A stretch of DNA of 64,000 nt from Ruminiclostridium sp. (lineage in GTDB: Bacteria; Bacillota; Clostridia; Oscillospirales; Ruminococcaceae). Both the position numbers and the translations under genes were made by a program. Under the pieces are notes generated by a model. That model worked only from the letters and a program-made list of their open reading frames with translations, was not told the DNA's origin and made no database searches. The stretch covers positions 30,768-94,767 of the forward strand of contig JAGBHT010000029.1 in NCBI GenBank assembly GCA_017935365.1. Reading direction: 5' to 3'. Of this stretch, positions 35,904-46,320 are shown one piece after another (position 1 is the stretch's first letter; every line of letters starts with the position of its first letter).

Positions 35904-36470
35904 ATGGACAAATGTACATTCAGCGCGGTTACGCAGAAATATCTTGAGTGTTACGACAACATTCTTGACACTATGATAAGTTCAATGAACAGCGCAAAGG
36001 AGAACGACAGTGTTTCCTATAATTTTATTGTGGAAATGATTCCGCATCACTGCGGAGCAATAAGACTGTCGGAGGAATTGCTGAAATACACTACCTGTAT
36101 ACCGTTGCAGGAGCTTGCAACAGGAATAATTAAAGGTCAGACAAAAGGCATAGAAGAGATGAGAAACATCCTTTGCGGTTGCGGAAAATACAGGAATGAT
36201 ATGCAGTCGTTATGTGGATACAGACGTCAGTACGGTGTGGTAGTGCAGAATATGTTCAGTCGTATGAAGTCGGCGTGTCCCGATAACGATATAAATATAA
36301 GCTATATAAGGCAGATGATACCTCATCATGAGGGTGGAATTGCAATGAGCAGAAATGCGCTGAGGTTCAACATATGCCCTCAGCTCAAGCCCATGCTGAA
36401 TGAAATGATAGAGGCGCAGGTAAATGGAATCGAGGAGATGAAGAAGATACTCGGTTGTTATTCGGAATAA
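35904..36470 (+). CDS. Tandem DUF305 protein
   Basis: 188 aa made of two DUF305 (ferritin-like) repeats. Each has the core MIPHH motif (FIVEMIPHHCGAIRLSEELL near residue 46 and YIRQMIPHHEGGIAMSRNAL near residue 137) and a C-terminal QxxGIEEMRxIL helix. Many DUF305 proteins are exported and linked to copper or other metal handling. This one has no signal peptide and carries several cysteines, so it is probably cytosolic. Start ATG follows CCGGAGG. Role inferred only from the family. Confidence 0.82.
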   Translation: MDKCTFSAVTQKYLECYDNILDTMISSMNSAKENDSVSYNFIVEMIPHHCGAIRLSEELLKYTTCIPLQELATGIIKGQTKGIEEMRNILCGCGKYRNDMQSLCGYRRQYGVVVQNMFSRMKSACPDNDINISYIRQMIPHHEGGIAMSRNALRFNICPQLKPMLNEMIEAQVNGIEEMKKILGCYSE

Positions 36471-38203
36471 TTTTCTTTGAACGGCGGTCTGAAATTTTCG
36501 ATCGCCGTTCTTAGTTTCGGGTGGCGGATAACAAAGTGTATGGCAGGAGAATTGCTTTTTGAAACAATAACACGCTTGCTTTTTATAATGCTTATTTTCA
36601 GATTTCTGAAAGCCGGGAAATTGTTTGATTTTACGCTGTAATCTGAGTATTCGGCGGCGAAACGCTTTGTTTGTTCGATATGTTCGCACAGTTCGTCATA
36701 AGTATAGAAAATATCGGCATCACAAAACATTTCCGATAAGGAAAGTGCTACAGGATAGTCTTTCAGCTCATCTGCACTTATAACCGGGATTTCGTCTGTA
36801 ATATTATCGTGTGAAAGCACCGACAGGAATAAATTACGCTGATTGACGGCAAATTCGGTTATTTTACGGGCAATATCGGAATTTATGTTGTTACGGGTGA
36901 GTATGCGATCAAGAAGATCCGGGCTTATTGTATAATGCGGCGGAGCGGATAAAATGTTATATCGGTCGCCCTTTGTCTTTTAATCGGATACAAGCAACAT
37001 ACGCAGTTTTTCGGTTTTGTCGGCACGATAGATGTCCATTAAAGGCTCGGCGTTTTCTATAAGCTGTTCTCCTCGTTTTCTGAAATATGTAAGCTCTTTC
37101 TTCTGCTTTGTCAGATAATATCTGACGTCTGAGTGGTGACCCGATATTGCTTCGCCCGACAGTGCGGCGGCACCCGATACACGCAGAAAATGATGAAATA
37201 CGGCGTTCTGCTTTTCTTTCAGATAATATGGAGTGATCTGTCCTGTCATATACATAGGTATCCAGCTTTCAAGTCCGAGCATCATTTCATTGAAAGGACG
37301 GTCAAGGTCGTGTATCTGATAAAGCTGTAAACCTTTTTTCAGCATACAAGCCATTCCGTACATCCACTTTTTCGGGAATGTTTCGTCCTTTGCCATTTCT
37401 TCCATTGGCATATCACTGTACAGAATTACAGATTCATCGGAGGGCGACAGCACGGTCGCTTTCAGAAAGTCCAGCTCACTCTGCATTATTTCCGTTAAAC
37501 CGTAGTAGTATTTTGAAGTCGGTAGCTGAAACGGCATTGAGGGGATTTTTATTTCATCAAAGCGAATAGCCTTTATATAATCGTTGAGGTCGAAATCATC
37601 AAGCTTTCTCAGAAATCCGGATATACTTTCGTTCTTATTGTCATGCGGAGTTATCAGCCAGTTCAGTATTGCGGCGGTTCTTTCATGTTCGGTTTCAAGA
37701 AGAGCAACGGGTATATCGATAAGCTTTGAAAGGGCGGATAATGATACGGTGTCCGTTGTGATTCCGGCTATGAATTTAGCTGTTGCGGTTGCAAAATCCG
37801 AACCATCGGACGGCTGACATGTACCGTTTCTTATGCGTAAGACGGTTGATGTGTCGTAATTCAGTCTTTTGCACAGCTTGCCGATGCTGATATCGAGTGA
37901 TGATATGAGTAAGTTGAAATTTTCCCGCAGAACGTTGCAGTCGGGGGTATTTCTTCTTTCGTAGCACTGTGCAAATTCGTTATCTGCCGTTTCGGCGGTA
38001 ATGTATGTGATCCCTTATAAAACAGCGATATGTTCAATTGCACGGCAAATGTTTTTATAATTGTCGGAGTTTTTATCGGGTATACGTTCGCCGGAACGGT
38101 AGCGGCTCAGCGTTGAAGCTGAAATGCCCGAATACTTTTCAATATCTTTCGCAAGACAATGAAGCTCTTCTATATAACTGTTCAGTACATTGCAAAATTT
38201 CAT
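36458..38203 (-). pseudogene. Large HTH regulator split by two in-frame TAA codons
   Basis: One reading frame of 582 codons, interrupted at 38015-38017 and 36980-36982 by TAA but otherwise open with no frameshift. Part 1 (38203-38018) is an XRE-like helix-turn-helix (DIEKYSGISASTLSRYRSGE), started by an ATG with TAGGAG. Part 2 (38014-36983) continues GITYITAETADNEFAQCYER... with a second HTH-like stretch (SIGKLCKRLNYDTSTVLRIRNG). Part 3 (36979-36458) runs KTKGDRYNILSAPPHY... and ends VIRHPKLRTAIENF. The layout fits a large clostridial one-component regulator. The nonsense codons point to a pseudogene, or less likely to readthrough. Divergent from the surface-protein gene. Confidence 0.75.
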
Positions 38204-38235
38204 AATTTTAGGCTCCTATAAAATTATCTGTAAAA

Positions 38236-38265
38236 ATTATACTACATTATTACAGGAAAATAAAG
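38236..38265 (-). promoter_or_regulatory. Regulator promoter and operator half
   Basis: Minus strand -10 TATAAT (38236-38241). TACAGGAAAATAAAG (plus strand, 38251-38265) lies nine bases upstream of it and is the mirror of the sequence at 38322-38337. No good -35 is visible, which suits an activator- or repressor-controlled promoter. Confidence 0.5.
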
Positions 38266-38321
38266 TGCTTTTCAACCTGTATTTTCCATTTTGGCAAATG
38301 ACACTTGCGGAAACTTTATTG

Positions 38322-38346
38322 CTTTATATTTCCTGTATAGTATAAT
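38322..38346 (+). promoter_or_regulatory. Surface-protein promoter and operator half
   Basis: CTTTATATTTCCTGTA (38322-38337), then -10 TATAAT (38341-38346). The box is the inverted copy of 38251-38265, as expected for a shared regulator of divergent genes. Confidence 0.5.
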
Positions 38347-38384
38347 AAAAGCAACCTGTATGGTTTTTAATAAAGGAGGTCATT

Positions 38385-40391
38385 ATGAAATTCAGAGAGA
38401 AAAACAGATTACGGTCTGCTATAAAGCTTTTGATTTCTTCTGTAGCGCTTGCTGTAGCGGCAGCAGGAATATCTGTTGCGGCGTTCGCCGGGGAAGAAAA
38501 CGAAAGAACGCAGAATGTATACATAGGCGGAAATACAGTTGTTGTATCGGCGACCGAAAGTTCATACTGGTACTATAATGAGGCTGACGGAACAATATCC
38601 GAAAGCGATGAAGATAATGCAAATATAATAATCAACAATGAAAAGCAGTATGATGATGAAAAAGACGACGGCGAAATGTATATGTCGATCAAAAATGTCA
38701 AAATCACATCAAACGGTCAGGATGATTATTATTTATCGAATACCGGCATTTACAGTGTAGCGGATGAACTGTTTCTGAGAGTGTACGGCGATTGCAGGAT
38801 AAGCGGTGCAGAATACGGAATTTACGCAAACCGTATTCATATATCAGGTCAGGACGAACAGGCAAAACTTACCGTAACGGGTGACAACACGCTTGCAAAG
38901 CCCGGAACGTATTTCACGAAGTCTGAGGGTATCCACGTCAAGAAGAAGAGCAGGATAGTTTATAACAGTAAACGCACTGATTTTTCGGTTATATTGAGAA
39001 GTACGACTAACAATACGATATACGGATCGTTCACGTTACTCGGATCTAAAAACAGCATATTTGCCGGTGCGGATATAGACGGTGCGGACGCAACAGAATT
39101 TTTTGCAGGCGAGGACGGATACTACAATATCGGAGATAAAAGTCAATACAAATACCTTGAATATCGTGTCGGAACAGAGTTTTACGACATGGTTGAAATA
39201 ACAGATGCTACACTTAGTTTCAATGCAGGTGACAATCCTCGCTTTACAGCAAAGCTTGCTGAGGGGTATGATGATAAATTAAGCATATGGGAAGAGCAGT
39301 GGGCTCTTCTTGATGAAAACGGAAATAAAGTAAAATGGTGTTCATCGGTCGATGGATTTAATCCGACAGACAAAGAAAAACTATTGACTGAATTTGAGGA
39401 GAAAAAGACATATTATTATTCTGTAACTGTATCTATCAAGAATTTCTTCTATGAATACGCCGATGATGTATCTTTAATTGTAAACGGAAAGTCTTACGAC
39501 TGCCGCAGCTAGGGGTTTACCGGTAAATTTACTCTGTTTGCGGAGAATATTGCAGAAATGACTCCGGGTGCAAAGAGTGAAGCGGTTATAGATAAGGTTG
39601 AAATAAACGGTGCAACGCTTGATTTTAATGCAGGTGACAAGCCTGTTGCTACTGCGGTAACCGCAGGCAGGAATAAAGATAATTTTGTGATAGTGTATGA
39701 GTGTTGGGAAGAAATGAAGCAAAATGCGGACGGAACTCTTGAGCCTGTCGCTTTCTGGTATTCCGATGACAGTATGTATACATCGTCAACAAATATGTTC
39801 ACGCAGTTTGAAAGTGGCAGGAAATGTATGTACAGCATAGGTCTTAAAGCTAAGGACGGATATAAGTTCGGTAACGGCAGTTCAACAGTCATGATATTTG
39901 ACGGTAAAGATGTCGGAGCGACTTATTTTATACCTTCACAGGACGGCAAGACCGCTATGGGAATGGCATTAAAGACGATCAATATCGAAAAAGCGCAGCA
40001 GCATAGCCATACCTACGGAAAGTGGTCATTTAATAAAAACAGCCACTGGTTGCAGTGCACAGACAGCAACTGCAACGATCTGAACGGCAGTATCAAGGAT
40101 AAGGCGGAACACACATTTGAAAGCGATAAAGACACAGTGTGCCTTGTTTGCGGATATGAAAGACAGATCGAAAAGCCCGAAGAGCTTGTAAAGCCCGGTG
40201 ACAGCGGTAATAAGCCCGCAGAACCTGATAATAATCCGATAGCTCCGGGAGAAAGCGAAGAAGTTGATCCGGGTGGAAGTTCGGGTGATCCTGTAACAAA
40301 TCCCGAAACAGACGGCAGTGTTGGAATGATCACAATAACCTTATCCGCTGTAGCGCTTACAGGTGCACTTATACTGCGTAAAAAGAGATAA
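38385..40391 (+). pseudogene. Secreted, wall-anchored repeat protein interrupted by in-frame TAG
   Basis: One frame of 669 codons with a single TAG at 39510-39512 (open segments 38385-39509 and 39513-40391). Signal peptide (LLISSVALAVAAAGISVAAFA), a beta-rich N-terminal region, two tandem repeats of about 110 residues starting VEITDATLSFNAGDNP and VEINGATLDFNAGDKP, a His/Cys segment (HSHTYGKWSF...CLVCGYE), a Pro/Gly/Glu linker, and a C-terminal NPETDG-hydrophobic-RKKR tail like a degenerate sortase signal. The TAG falls inside repeat 1 where repeat 2 has Gln (PSQ), consistent with CAG to TAG. Without readthrough the anchor is lost. Confidence 0.75.
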
Positions 40392-40411
40392 CTCCTATAA
40401 CCCTTAATTCA

Positions 40412-40449
40412 CAAAAACCCCGCCGGCGTTACACCGACGGGAGTTTTTG
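40412..40449. terminator. Bidirectional terminator between surface protein and eno
   Basis: AAAAACCCCGCCGG paired with CCGACGGGAGTTTTT (minor mismatches), T/A tracts both ways. Confidence 0.8.
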
Positions 40450-40481
40450 TTATTTGAAAGGAGACGAATGCAATTTTAAAT

Positions 40482-41870
<1,389 letters not shown>

Positions 41871-41879
41871 CTAATTAGG

Positions 41880-41908
41880 ATTATATCACAACGTTTCGCA
41901 TTAGTCAA
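41880..41908 (-). promoter_or_regulatory. eno promoter
   Basis: Minus strand -35 TTGACT (41903-41908), 17-base spacer, -10 TATAAT (41880-41885). The leader of about 95 nt has a GTTAG/CTAAC inverted repeat. Confidence 0.88.
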
Positions 41909-41959
41909 TAGGTTTTGAGAAAAAAAGTTATATAAAACTAACTTTGCGGCAATTTTATA

Positions 41960-41980
41960 CCCCTCCGCGTAAAGGAGGGG
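41960..41980 (-). terminator. Hairpin ending the alaS-to-DHHW run
   Basis: Stem CCCCTCC/GGAGGGG with seven-base loop; weak T tract on the minus strand. Confidence 0.6.
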
Positions 41981-41987
41981 CAGTGGG

Positions 41988-43172
41988 TTATTTGATTATA
42001 AAGTCGAGTTTCTTGACGTTTGTATCCTGAGAGAATGTTATAACATTGTACATAAACAGTACGTTCTCATAATCTTTAAGGTTTACTCCGATGCTTGAAA
42101 GGTCGCTGTTTATATATCTTAAGTCGAGTACAGTTATATGGCTGTAATTCTTGGTAAGGAACGGTATCAGGGAGTGTGCATAGCTGTCCTTGATGATAAG
42201 CAGACTGCCTTTATCGTTTTCCTGAGGAATTTCGCTGTCAATATCTATCCTCGGTACATTCTGCCCAAGGAACGTGGAATACTTATCCTTAACATCGAGA
42301 AATTCGCGGAAATACAGGCTGTCATATGTGCTGTCGGGTTCAGCTCCGCTCTTGTAGACAGACACCTTTACCTGCGGCTCATTGTTTGCAAGCGCATAAA
42401 TATCGATTGTATCGGGCGTGATGCTGTTATCAAGCGTTTTGGAATAAAGTGTTCCCCTGAACTCGTTTGAAGCGTGTTCAATGCTGAACTTGTCTTCACT
42501 GTAGGCAGTGAATTTCATAGCCGATGCGGCGGATTTATATCCGATATATGCGCCGTAGCTGGTCCAGTGGTGGTCGGTACGGTAGTAGATATATTCATTC
42601 TTGGCGGCAAGCAGTCCTGAGTATACGTCTATTCCTGTTATTGACGGCAGACTGTCGTAGCAGTTTTTGATAAACAGCTTCTGGTCAGCCGCTCCGCAGT
42701 TTACTGGGAGTGTGTCACTGTATATTTCCTGCGCGTTGGGCGCAAGCATAAAATACATCTTCATCTTGGGGTACTTTTCGGCGAACTTTTCCATAGCGGC
42801 AAGGTTCTTGTTCACACTGTCAACGCTGTAGTCGCTTGTTCTCCACGACTGCATCATTCTGCCGTCCTCGGTGAATATTCCTTTTATCTCTTTTTTGCCG
42901 AGTATGCGGTCAAAATCATTCATAAGTCCTATCCATTGTTCACGCAGGACTATTCTGTCCGAAAAGAAGTTTTCAAACTTGGTCATAAATGACTTGTCTG
43001 TTACCGTGTCAAAGTTGAATTCTGGCATTTTTTCGAGATATCTGTTTTCATTTTCGCTGAAAGCGTTTTCGGGAAGACCGGCGCTTGAAATTATTGTTGC
43101 GACAGGTACTGCGACCGAGATAAGGGCAAACAGTCCGATGAGCAGGATCTTATAGATATTTTCTTTTTTCAT
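41988..43172 (-). CDS. DHHW-family SGNH-like protein (partner of MBOAT acetyltransferase)
   Basis: 394 aa. An uncleaved membrane anchor near the N-terminus (IYKILLIGLFALISVAVPVATII) and an extracellular AlgX/DltD-like region with the family signature YYRTDHHWTSYGAYIGY near residue 200. Such proteins complete O-acetylation of cell-surface polymers, using acyl groups passed across the membrane by MBOAT proteins such as the one encoded 16 bases upstream. The polymer target is unknown. The ATG at 43172 has AAAGGAG; the 20-codon upstream extension overlaps the MBOAT gene and is rejected. Confidence 0.88.
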   Translation of the reverse strand: MKKENIYKILLIGLFALISVAVPVATIISSAGLPENAFSENENRYLEKMPEFNFDTVTDKSFMTKFENFFSDRIVLREQWIGLMNDFDRILGKKEIKGIFTEDGRMMQSWRTSDYSVDSVNKNLAAMEKFAEKYPKMKMYFMLAPNAQEIYSDTLPVNCGAADQKLFIKNCYDSLPSITGIDVYSGLLAAKNEYIYYRTDHHWTSYGAYIGYKSAASAMKFTAYSEDKFSIEHASNEFRGTLYSKTLDNSITPDTIDIYALANNEPQVKVSVYKSGAEPDSTYDSLYFREFLDVKDKYSTFLGQNVPRIDIDSEIPQENDKGSLLIIKDSYAHSLIPFLTKNYSHITVLDLRYINSDLSSIGVNLKDYENVLFMYNVITFSQDTNVKKLDFIIK

Positions 43173-43188
43173 CTTGTTTACTCCTTTC

Positions 43189-44631
43189 TCAGAAATTGAA
43201 GTACAGGAACGGATTGTATGTCTGGTCGACAAGATAAGCGGCGCACATAACGAACATTCCCATCAGTGCAATTATTCCGCCGTAATTTATAACGGGCGGG
43301 ATTTTCTTTTTTATAAATTCTACCGCAAGTTTCGGTAGGTTGGTACAGCCGATTATGCAGATTATGAATGTTATTCCGTATGTCGCTATCTGATACATTG
43401 CGGTGCTGTCTATAAACGGTGTTCCACCTGCACCGAACATATTTGCGATATATGCGCCTGCGGTAGGCAGGTCTGCCGTATCGAACAGCACCCAGCCGAG
43501 TATCACAAGGAGCATAGTGTATATGTGACAGAAAACATCGGGAATCTTCTGAAGCCACTTTCCGAGGAATAGCTTTTCAAGTATGATCACCACGCCGTAG
43601 AGCGAGCCCCAGAGTATGAAGTTCCAGCTTGCACCGTGCCATACGCCTGTCAGGAACCATGTTATTGCAAGGTTAAGGATAGTTCTCGGCATACCCTTTC
43701 GGTTGCCGCCGAGCGGAATATAAACGTAGGACCTGAACCATGCGCCGAGGGTGATATGCCATCTGCGCCAGAACTCCGAGATGCTCCTTGAAAGGTAGGG
43801 ATAATCGAAGTTTTCAGGGAAGTGGAAGCCCATCATCTTACCAAGACCTATTGCCATATCTGAGTAGCCTGAGAAGTCAAAATAGATCTGGAATGTAAAG
43901 GCGAGTATTCCGAGCCATGAGCTTACCACCGACACCTGTGAAATTTCCATGCCCTTGACTGTCGTCCATAATGCGCCGATACTGTTTGCTATCAGCACTT
44001 TCTTTGAAAGACCGATTATGAAACGAACAATGCCGTCATAGATGAGGTCGATAGTGATCGATCTGTCGTCAAGTTCTCTTGCAACATCGTCGTATCTTAC
44101 GATAGGACCTGCAACTATCTGCGGGAACAGCGTAACGAAAGCCGCAAAGCTTATCGGGTTCTTCTGAACCTTGACATTACCCATATACAGGTCGATCGTA
44201 TATGACATAGACTGGAATGTGAAGAAACTGATACCGATAGGCAACATATTCATCGGCAGAAAATCGATACCGAAGAAATTCATATTATTGATATCGATTA
44301 TCTGACTGCCGGCTATAGCGTTTATATTTTCTGCGATAAATCCGCTGTATTTGAACACACCGAGAAGTCCCAGATTCATTACAACGGACACGATAAGGCA
44401 TATCCTACGCGGGAGCTTTTTCCCTTCAAAGTGATTCATCACAAGTCCTGCACAATAGTCTATCATCGTTGAGATAAGCATAACAATGACATAAATCGGC
44501 TCACCCCACGAGTAGAAGAGAAGTCCGCTGAGCAGGATTATCAGGTTCTTGCCTTTTTTCGGAGTGATGTAATATATCAACAGCGTTATCGGCAGAAACA
44601 GATATATAAATATCGATGTTGAAAATACCAT
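43189..44631 (-). CDS. MBOAT-family O-acyltransferase (AlgI-like)
   Basis: 480 aa, about ten to twelve membrane helices. Family signature: ISFFTFQSMSYTIDLYMG, then FWRRWHITLGAWFRSYVYIPLGGNR, and the catalytic His in TGVWHGASWNFILWG. Transfers acetyl groups across the membrane for polymer O-acetylation together with the DHHW protein downstream. Carried at the end of a DNA-metabolism and translation operon, which is an odd context. Confidence 0.93.
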   Translation of the reverse strand: MVFSTSIFIYLFLPITLLIYYITPKKGKNLIILLSGLLFYSWGEPIYVIVMLISTMIDYCAGLVMNHFEGKKLPRRICLIVSVVMNLGLLGVFKYSGFIAENINAIAGSQIIDINNMNFFGIDFLPMNMLPIGISFFTFQSMSYTIDLYMGNVKVQKNPISFAAFVTLFPQIVAGPIVRYDDVARELDDRSITIDLIYDGIVRFIIGLSKKVLIANSIGALWTTVKGMEISQVSVVSSWLGILAFTFQIYFDFSGYSDMAIGLGKMMGFHFPENFDYPYLSRSISEFWRRWHITLGAWFRSYVYIPLGGNRKGMPRTILNLAITWFLTGVWHGASWNFILWGSLYGVVIILEKLFLGKWLQKIPDVFCHIYTMLLVILGWVLFDTADLPTAGAYIANMFGAGGTPFIDSTAMYQIATYGITFIICIIGCTNLPKLAVEFIKKKIPPVINYGGIIALMGMFVMCAAYLVDQTYNPFLYFNF

Positions 44632-44645
44632 AAATCAATTACCTT

Positions 44646-45257
44646 TCAGATATCGGTTTTAGTTTTCTGTTTTCTTGCAGTAATTACTGCGTTTTCATAT
44701 TCCTCTTTTGTATAAAGCCTGTTTATTACTTCAAGCATAGTATTGGCGCTTAGTATCGGCGGTAAACCGAGTGCTGACAGTACATTCCGTCTTAGATCGG
44801 AACTGCCGGGCGCGCCTATCATGCCGTCGTCCATCATATCGGACTTTGTAAGAAAGTCGTGCTTTTCGGCTGTGTTATTTTCGGCTGTCACTCCGGCTTT
44901 ACCGAGAGCCGCTTTCAATATCCCGCTGTCAAGTCCCTCAACGCCGAGATACCCTTCTGCGGACGGAGCAATCTTACGTTTTTCCTTGCCTTTTATCTGA
45001 GGCACGAATACGTTCGTGATATTTCCGCCTTTACAGCAGCCTTTTATGTGATTTCTTATACGCAGTCCCGCAGTGTCGCTGTCGGTAAGAATTATTATGC
45101 CGCAGGTAGACGCAAGGGTGCGTATGAGTTCTGTTTTTTCCTTGTCTTTATAAATGCCGAAGCCGTCGGTTGTAATAATCACGGCGTCGAGCAGGGAAGA
45201 GAGCTTGATTTTATCGTACTTACCCTCGACTATTACTGCCTGATTCAATTTTATCAA
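44646..45257 (-). CDS. Toprim protein, ribonuclease M5-like (Toprim + DUF4093)
   Basis: 203 aa. Toprim motifs are the glutamate in AVIVEGKYDKIKL (about residue 11) and GIIILTDSDTAGLRIRNHI (DxD). The C-terminal DUF4093-like part has DMMDDGMIGAPGSSDLRRNVL. Overall order matches RNase M5 (RnmV), which matures 5S rRNA, but the sequence is divergent and carries a Lys-rich insert (about residues 88-98). Its start overlaps the holA stop by four bases. Confidence 0.7.
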   Translation of the reverse strand: MIKLNQAVIVEGKYDKIKLSSLLDAVIITTDGFGIYKDKEKTELIRTLASTCGIIILTDSDTAGLRIRNHIKGCCKGGNITNVFVPQIKGKEKRKIAPSAEGYLGVEGLDSGILKAALGKAGVTAENNTAEKHDFLTKSDMMDDGMIGAPGSSDLRRNVLSALGLPPILSANTMLEVINRLYTKEEYENAVITARKQKTKTDI

Positions 45258-46306
45258 TAGTATGCCCTCCTGCTTTTTTCAGGTGACAGCTTTACTATTG
45301 TTTCTTCAAGTACCATTCTGCTGTCGACCGCCGAGGTTTTAAGCATTATATCAGCATTGAACAGAATGTCAAGGCAGTTTCTTATATGTGACATATCGAG
45401 CCGCGAAACGAGATTCATTGCTTTTGTCACAACGAAAGTACGGTTTTTCGCATATCCGAAATCCTCGGCAACCTGTGAAGCTCCCTTGCCTGAGCTTTGC
45501 GCCGCTTTTGCACGGTAGAAATCGATGTAGTTTGACGAAAGTGAAGCAAGTATCACAATAGGGTCGATTTTCTGTGCGATAAGGTCGTCAAGGATAAGAA
45601 GTGCTTGTTTGCGGTTGCCTTTTGTAAGTTCCGTTGCAAGCGAATATATGCTTGTGTCGAGCTGTTTTATAGTCAGCTTGTCTATCATTTCGGCGGTTAT
45701 CTCACCTGTGCCGACATAACTGCACAGCTTGTCGGTTTCGGCAGAACTGAGCGACAGATCGCACAGCGTAAGTTCCGCTATATGCTGAGCGTTCGGACGT
45801 GATATCACACAGCCGCGCTTTGCCGCCTTTTTCATGATAAGTTCTGTTACCCTTGCAGGTGTAAGGTGCGTAAACTCGCATACTGCGGCGTTTTTCTGCT
45901 TTGAAAGGGCGGTGATAAGCTTTTTATTTTTTGCTTTTTTTAGCTGTTCGGGGCTTCCCGTTATGCTGATTATGACAGTACATTCATCGGGAACGTCTTT
46001 AAATGTGCTCAGTATCGTTTCAATACCGCTCTCATCAAACTTTTCCATATCAAGGTCGCTTATAAGCACGGCTTTGCTGTCGGCAAAAAGCGGCATACTT
46101 TCTATGCTGTCAATAAGAGTGTCTACAGGAAACGTACTGCCGAGCTTAGTAAGATTGATATCATTCCTGTCCTTGCCGACGGTAGCGTCAATAAGTCTGT
46201 CGGTGTAGGTCTTTACAAGAAAGCGTTCTTCGCCGTAAAGATAGTTTACACGGCTGATCTCTCCGCTTTTTATACCTGTGGACAGTTTGTCCTCGTCAAG
46301 CTTCAT
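45254..46306 (-). CDS. holA: DNA polymerase III subunit delta
   Basis: Clamp-loader subunit, 350 aa. NYLYGEERFLVKTYTDRLI, PLFADSKAVLISDLDMEKFDES and ILDDLIAQKIDPIVILASLSSNYIDFYRAK are typical. The start at 46306 (MKLDEDKL) follows AAAGGAG; the frame is open 23 codons upstream into the comEC end and that part is rejected. Sits after comEC, as in many Firmicutes. Confidence 0.92.
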   Translation of the reverse strand: MKLDEDKLSTGIKSGEISRVNYLYGEERFLVKTYTDRLIDATVGKDRNDINLTKLGSTFPVDTLIDSIESMPLFADSKAVLISDLDMEKFDESGIETILSTFKDVPDECTVIISITGSPEQLKKAKNKKLITALSKQKNAAVCEFTHLTPARVTELIMKKAAKRGCVISRPNAQHIAELTLCDLSLSSAETDKLCSYVGTGEITAEMIDKLTIKQLDTSIYSLATELTKGNRKQALLILDDLIAQKIDPIVILASLSSNYIDFYRAKAAQSSGKGASQVAEDFGYAKNRTFVVTKAMNLVSRLDMSHIRNCLDILFNADIMLKTSAVDSRMVLEETIVKLSPEKSRRAYY

Positions 46307-46320
46307 TTTATCGCTCCTTT

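Noticed and set aside
36458..40391. Selenocysteine or pyrrolysine as explanation of the in-frame stops
   Set aside because: The stops are TAA, TAA and TAG, not TGA. Two TAA exclude pyrrolysine, and no supporting genes are in the window.
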